A stretch of 64,000 nt of DNA from positions 302,516,147 to 302,580,146 of the forward strand of contig NC_134455.1 in NCBI RefSeq assembly GCF_047948215.1, read 5' to 3'. The notes under the pieces are model-generated. The model had not been told where the DNA came from. It saw only the letters and a list, made by a program, of their open reading frames with translations, and did no database searches. The stretch's first letter is position 1; each line of letters starts with the position of its first letter. Both the position numbers and the translations under genes were made by a program. The DNA comes from Lycorma delicatula. Lineage: Eukaryota; Arthropoda; Insecta; Hemiptera; Fulgoridae. Shown here one piece after another: positions 59,480-64,000 of the stretch.

Positions 59480-60235
59480 CGGTCACCTAGACGAGGTAGA
59501 GTCTACAGACCGAATTCCGCTAAAAGACTGATGTCAGCCACAGTGGTAAGGTCAGTAGTGTTTTATACAGTGCCGGCCTGGTAAATAGCACTAGAGTAAG
59601 CAGTTGCGGTACGAAACCTAGAGATGTTACAACGGAGGATGGTAATAGGGGTGGCCTCTGCCTATAGAACGGTGTCAGCGGAGACGGTCTTTGTTATTAT
59701 GGCACTACCGCCGGTTGAGCTGTTGGCTAGGGAACGGATAGAAAACGCCGATGGCATTTCCAGAAGGGAGGCGAGGCAAGATCTATTGATCTAGTGGCAG
59801 GAAAGATGGGAGAGCGCTGAAGTTGGACAATGGACAAGGCGACTTATGCCAAATATCAGGCCTTGGGTGATCCGCCGTCACGGTGAAATTACTTTTGAAG
59901 TAACGCAGGCTCTGTCGGGGCATGTTTGCTTCAATGAGTACCTTCATAGGATTAAAAGAAGAAGACAGAATACTATCAGTACTGCCCAGCGGCAGACGAT
60001 ATAAAACATACCATTTTTGTGTGTAGAAGTTGGACCGTTGAGAGACTAGAATTAACCGATAGGATAGGGTTGTCATTCCAGAAAATTTGGTCTCGACCAT
60101 GCTGCATGGAGAGGAGAATTGGGACTTGGTTAGTAACATGATTACCCAAATAATGAAGAAAAAATTTCAGGAGGAGAAGGAAGATGATGATGAAGATGAA
60201 GAGAATGAAAAAATTTCCTTTTTAGAAATGTAATG
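59480..60235 (+). pseudogene. R1-clade ORF2 C-terminal region (RT core deleted)
   Basis: RLMSATVVRSVVFYTVPAW at 59520 corresponds to the YGSEVW region after the RT core. MLQRRMVIGVASAYRTVSAE and VFVIMALPPVELLARERIE follow, then WTRRLMPNIRPWV. Further on come WTVERLELTDRIG in a mix of frames and ENLVSTMLHGEENWDLVSNM, with an acidic end (EEKEDDDEDEENEK). The whole RT catalytic region, expected between this and the endonuclease, is missing. A long 3'UTR and the A tail follow to 60687. Confidence 0.75.
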
Positions 60236-60687
60236 TGTTTGATTTGATGTACCTTAAAAAAAAAAATATATATACAAGGATCCCGAAGTGTGGCGACGTG
60301 TAGGGCCTGGGAGGTAGCCTTTATGCCTAGGGTGTTTTGGCTCGCTTACACACAAGAGTTAGTGAGTTGGAACTCCCCGGTGATGGCATAAAGGACCCTC
60401 ACGGTGTAAGTGGGACGCAATGTTGCGAAGGATCTTGCGAAAGGCGGGTCTGGAGCAATTAGGAGTATGACCGCGAAGTGTAGCTTCCCTGCGGAGAAGT
60501 ATGTGGGCTTACCGGAAGCGAAAGTTGACATACTTCTGTGATGCACGGGTGACCCCGTTGGGAGAATCCTCTTTGAAGGGGACAATTCAGGGTGGGCAGT
60601 CTGCTGCCATGGCACTCCAAGCTGGCGTAGTTATGCCTTGGCGAATCAGGTGATCTTTGTGTGCTTAAGAATGATGTTGAAAAAAAA

Positions 60688-60724
60688 GGTAGTAGGTAGT
60701 AGTAGTAGTAGTAGTAGTAGTAAT
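60688..60724. repeat. AGT trinucleotide array, right part
   Basis: GGTAGTAGGTAGTAGTAG-type repeats resume right after the A tail of the R1 element, continuing the array at 56255-56328. Confidence 0.9.
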
Positions 60725-60729
60725 TATCC

Positions 60730-63700
60730 TATATTAAACAGCAATGTTTGTCACCAATGATTTTTTTTTTTGGCAGTTGTGTTTTTAATCTATAATATTT
60801 TTTTCTTGTTGTTATATTAAATCTATAAATATTAGGTTGAATTTTTCAGTTTTATTTTCATTATTTATGATACAAATCATAGGCAGTACACTTACTCCTT
60901 TTATTAAGCATACACTAAACTGAAAACCTAAATTAATTATTTCAAACATTAGTAAGAGAAGTAAAAATAGAAAATGGCATAAATGAAACCAGATTAACCC
61001 TACAACCTGTTTTTTTGAACATTCATTAAACAGAATAGGCGGTAGTTTTTTTTTAGGTAATTCGAATAATATCTGCAATTTACGAAGATAAAACTTTATT
61101 TTTGTAAGGTAAACGCAGTGATATTATTTTATTATACATATTAAATAAAGTGAATCTAATATATTTTAGTGGAATTCCCCCAAACATTTTAGCACCGGTA
61201 AACAATATAACCAACGTAAAATAACTCGTTAATCTTTTACAGTCACTGGGTCCTGTATTTTCAGTCCATATTTTATCGATAAAAGCATTTCGTTGAACAT
61301 CAAAACAAATACATGACCGTAAAATAATTTAATGAATTTAAACAAAGGAATTAAAATAATACAACATTTGTAGTAATTAAGTAATTGACAGACGGTTTGC
61401 ACGCTTTTGATGAGATTACAATAATTTACTGCTATAAACATAATAGAGATGTCATGTATCTTTCAGATTTAAACGGATTATTTAAAGGCAATTTTCATTT
61501 ACAATAATGCATCGTGAAAGTGTCGTGTTTACGTTAGATACGGTGCATTTTACCTTTAAATTAGACTGATGAAAGAATTGTAAACAGATATGATAATACT
61601 GTAATTAAATTTAACCATTCATTTATATTAAAAACACTTTTGCAATAAATCGTTAAATAAATATAACGTTATATGCTATGTTTACGCAAACAGTATTGTA
61701 GTGGTAAAATTAAATTAAAGGAATAAAATGTACACAAATATATAGATAACTAATTTTCATATAACAATTTGTAAATGATTACGCAGAGGAAATGTATTAA
61801 TTTTCTTTTATAATTAAATGCTTATTAAATAACATTGATTAAAAAAATTAAATCTTTTAATATAACTATCTTTCAGAATTCGTTCTGTTTTTGAATATTT
61901 GTTAAGAATACGATAAAAATTGAGCTAAATGTGATACAATTTTGCGATATACAACGGTTCTTTTATTTGGTCCCAGTTGTATAAAATCTAAAACACCTTA
62001 AGATAGTTACTCCCTGTGGAGTAGATAGGTTTACTTCTTCCTACAGGATTTCAAATCGGATCAATTTCGGTAAAAAATGATTATTTTTTAGTCTTACCAA
62101 ATATGGTTTTCATGTTTATTATTATTTTGTGTAATATAACAATTTAGTAATTTTCACGTAATGATTTATCTAACTAGGGCAGGTACAAAAATACTTATTC
62201 ACAACAATATTAGAAAAATATGACAATCTCTTTTAGAAATTTTGAATAAATAAATATTAAATGATGCAATGTTGTTGTATAAATTTAATTATAATTTTAC
62301 TTGAAAATATTAATCTTAACCTATTTTATAACATGCTTTTGATCATGATGAAATTTCGAAACACTTTTTGAAAATATTAAAAACAAACTGAAATACTTTA
62401 AAGCTGAAATAATAATTCTCCTCCTAATACTAAGTAATATTTTTTCCAAATTCATAACAAGGTTCGGTTACATACAAATTTTTGTTCGCTTTAATCCTTT
62501 GAAATCTTTTGCTAAGTTAATCAGTGAGTAAATCACAAAAAAAACTTCCCAGAAGATGGAGAAATTATGTGATCGAAATATAAATGGTTTCTGTGAGTAT
62601 TGTTTACCACTATTAAATAGGTTTCATTTACATTGCCTAAATTTTGTTGTTAAAACGTATTCCTACCGTGTAAAAACTAAAAAACAAGCCAAGTTATAAG
62701 AAAGTGAAATTTCCATTTCCTGATAGAAATGATTAAAAAACTTTGTAACAAAAGTTTTGTAAAATCTTATTTCCTTTTCTTAAAAAATGCATATTGAGTT
62801 TACAAAAAGAAAAAACCGTCACCAAAAGTGGAGTGAAATTAATCTTTCGATTTTTTTTTACTTGCTTCTTTCTTAATCCATAACGAGAAAACATCAAAAA
62901 TATGTATTTATCAAGAGCAGATCGCTCTCTGGTAAATATTTCAAGAAAAAAATAATTGAAATTTACTAAAATTCTGTTTTTACTTTTTTTTAAGACGTTA
63001 AAATAAATTCTTTTGAATTTTTTGTCAAAAGACGTTATGCTATTCATCCGTTATCCCCTTACAAACAGATGCAAGAGGCACAAATTAAAATAAACAAAGC
63101 CAATGAAGCAAAAGCTTTTTTGTATCTGTATTTCATAAAACGGAAAGTTAACATTAAAAATAAACATTTCAGTAATTTAGAAACTATTTTAATTATATAT
63201 CCAGTACATACGATAGAACTCTCAACGAAAATTATGTTATTCACCTACTTATATAAGTTGTTGAATAACAAAATCTATTAAGTCTATTTCCTAAATTTTA
63301 CCTGCAGGTACCATTCAGCTATCTCTTACAGGACATAACGAAATAAGCGACTTAAAATATTAATACCACAAAAATTGCTCAATAAAATTTTCCACTTTTA
63401 TTGCTCACCCGAAAATGAATTTATTCCGTTTATTTACGCTTAAAACCTTTTAGTTAGAAAGTGCTAAAATAAGTGTTAAGATTAGTCATCTCAATTCTTT
63501 GGCTAAAAATTAGATTATTTAGTTTCAAATAAATGTCGATACATACAAACATACACACGGACATTACAGCTTAAAGAAATAATTGTTAACAAAATAAGAT
63601 GATTAATCTCCACAAACATACTTTGAAATTACTTAATAATTTTAAAATTATCATCTCTTACAGTAAATTATGCATTAAGTTAACAATTTTTAAACAAACA

Positions 63701-63865
63701 ATTTTTTTAATGTTTTGATTTCAGCGTTAAATCTAAATTACTTGATTACTTATAAGAGTAGACATAATCATTTTTTTTAAACATAAATTTATGCGTGTAT
63801 TAAAAACTATAAAATTAAAACCAATATTACAATCATAAAATATCCGTCCGCCCATTTATCTTTTT
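60730..63865. other. AT-rich DNA, no gene supported
   Basis: Several ATG-initiated frames of 60-104 codons exist (60812-61078, 62733-63047, 63059-63281 and others), but all are Lys/Phe/Asn-rich translations of AT-rich DNA, often open on both strands. No domain, element or RNA gene is recognised. Confidence 0.5.
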
Positions 63866-63871
63866 ATTTTA

Positions 63872-64000
63872 CAATGAATTATCTCTGGGGAAGGTCTGGA
63901 TGGACATTCAATTTTTAAAGATTTCTGTGCCCAAGACGAAGTTTATGCTGCTCAAGGGTGCAGACAAATTATCGTACAGTCGTGCCCAGGTGCTCACCAA
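63872..64000 (+). pseudogene. R1-clade reverse-transcriptase fragment, cut by window edge
   Basis: The plus frame from 63873 is open to the end of the window. It reads VWMDIQFLKISVPKTKFMLL then KGADKLSYSRAQVLT. This is the segment just after the catalytic Y-A-D-D box in R1-type ORF2 (L-x-I-S-x-x-K-T-x-x-x-L-L-K-G). GC content jumps here relative to the flank. It lies between the regions covered by the fragments at 31990-32880 and 24545-25180, but it continues beyond the window, so its full extent is unknown. Confidence 0.7.

Larger units (their letters stand above)
56329..60687 (+). mobile_element. R1-clade LINE inserted in a GTA microsatellite
   Basis: A 4.36-kb element with ORF1, ORF2 and a 3'UTR on the plus strand. 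It ends in an 8-base A tail (60680-60687 with the preceding base). GGTAGTAGGTA occurs at 56318-56328 just before the element and again at 60688-60698 just after it, so it is a target-site duplication inside a trinucleotide array. The element is GC-rich compared with its flanks. It carries a SINE inside ORF1 (57734-58028) and has lost the reverse-transcriptase core by internal deletion near 59400-59480. Confidence 0.8.

Noticed and set aside
60673..60724. Poly-A followed by GTA repeats considered as a CRISPR-like or satellite array
   Set aside because: The repeat unit is 3 bases and is explained by the microsatellite target of the R1 element.
62733..63281. Three ATG-initiated frames near the right end
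   Set aside because: Lys/Asn/Phe/Ile-rich with no motif, and overlapping on both strands at 63059-63281; expected by chance at this AT content.

Overview
This 64-kb window is AT-rich eukaryotic DNA, almost certainly from an insect. Its transposons (Tc1/mariner families, a hAT family, jockey-, R1-, and R2/R4-type non-LTR retrotransposons, tRNA-derived SINEs) and its spliced exon with a GTAAGT donor and polypyrimidine acceptor are typical of insect genomes. The style of several repeats suggests Hemiptera, but that is an inference. I see no bacterial or organellar genes, no CRISPR array, no rRNA gene and no confident tRNA gene. Most apparent open reading frames are remnants of mobile elements or chance frames in AT-rich DNA.

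The only likely host coding sequence is a 166-nt exon at 4122-4287 on the minus strand. It encodes 55 residues of a small single-pass membrane protein and is bounded by good splice signals. Everything else recognisable is repetitive.

Layout from left to right: a LINE remnant (1.9-2.2 kb); the host exon (4.1-4.3 kb); an RTE-like LINE tail (8.6-9.3 kb); a Tc1/mariner DD41D-type transposon with unusually long terminal inverted repeats (9.6-11.6 kb); a jockey-type ORF1 remnant abutting an R2/R4-type LINE remnant (12.8-16.0 kb); a hAT transposon on the plus strand (18.4-21.0 kb); an R1-clade LINE 3' end with poly-A (24.5-25.4 kb); a LINE scrap and a tandem repeat of about 115 bp (26.3-27.5 kb); and a transposase scrap (28.9-29.2 kb). 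Then comes a second, very similar hAT copy in inverted orientation, containing an R1 reverse-transcriptase fragment (30.3-33.3 kb); another LINE 3' end (38.6-39.5 kb); a broken copy of a highly repeated, uncharacterised arthropod gene (40.5-42.2 kb); a SINE (43.8 kb); a fold-back element next to a mariner (45.1-47.0 kb); and two more jockey remnants (49.2-50.2 and 52.2-53.1 kb). The right part holds a solo arm of the long-TIR family beside a GT microsatellite (55.7-56.3 kb), an R1-clade LINE inserted in a GTA trinucleotide array with target-site duplication and carrying its own SINE insertion (56.3-60.7 kb), and an R1 reverse-transcriptase fragment running off the right edge (63.9-64.0 kb).

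The window is best read as intronic or intergenic DNA built by nested transposon insertion. All identified transposases and reverse transcriptases are broken by stops, frameshifts or deletions, so none is expected to act autonomously. The most unusual items are the long-TIR DD41D family with its fold-back and solo derivatives, the microsatellite-targeted R1 element, the SINE family with a perfect target duplication, and the uncharacterised multicopy gene.
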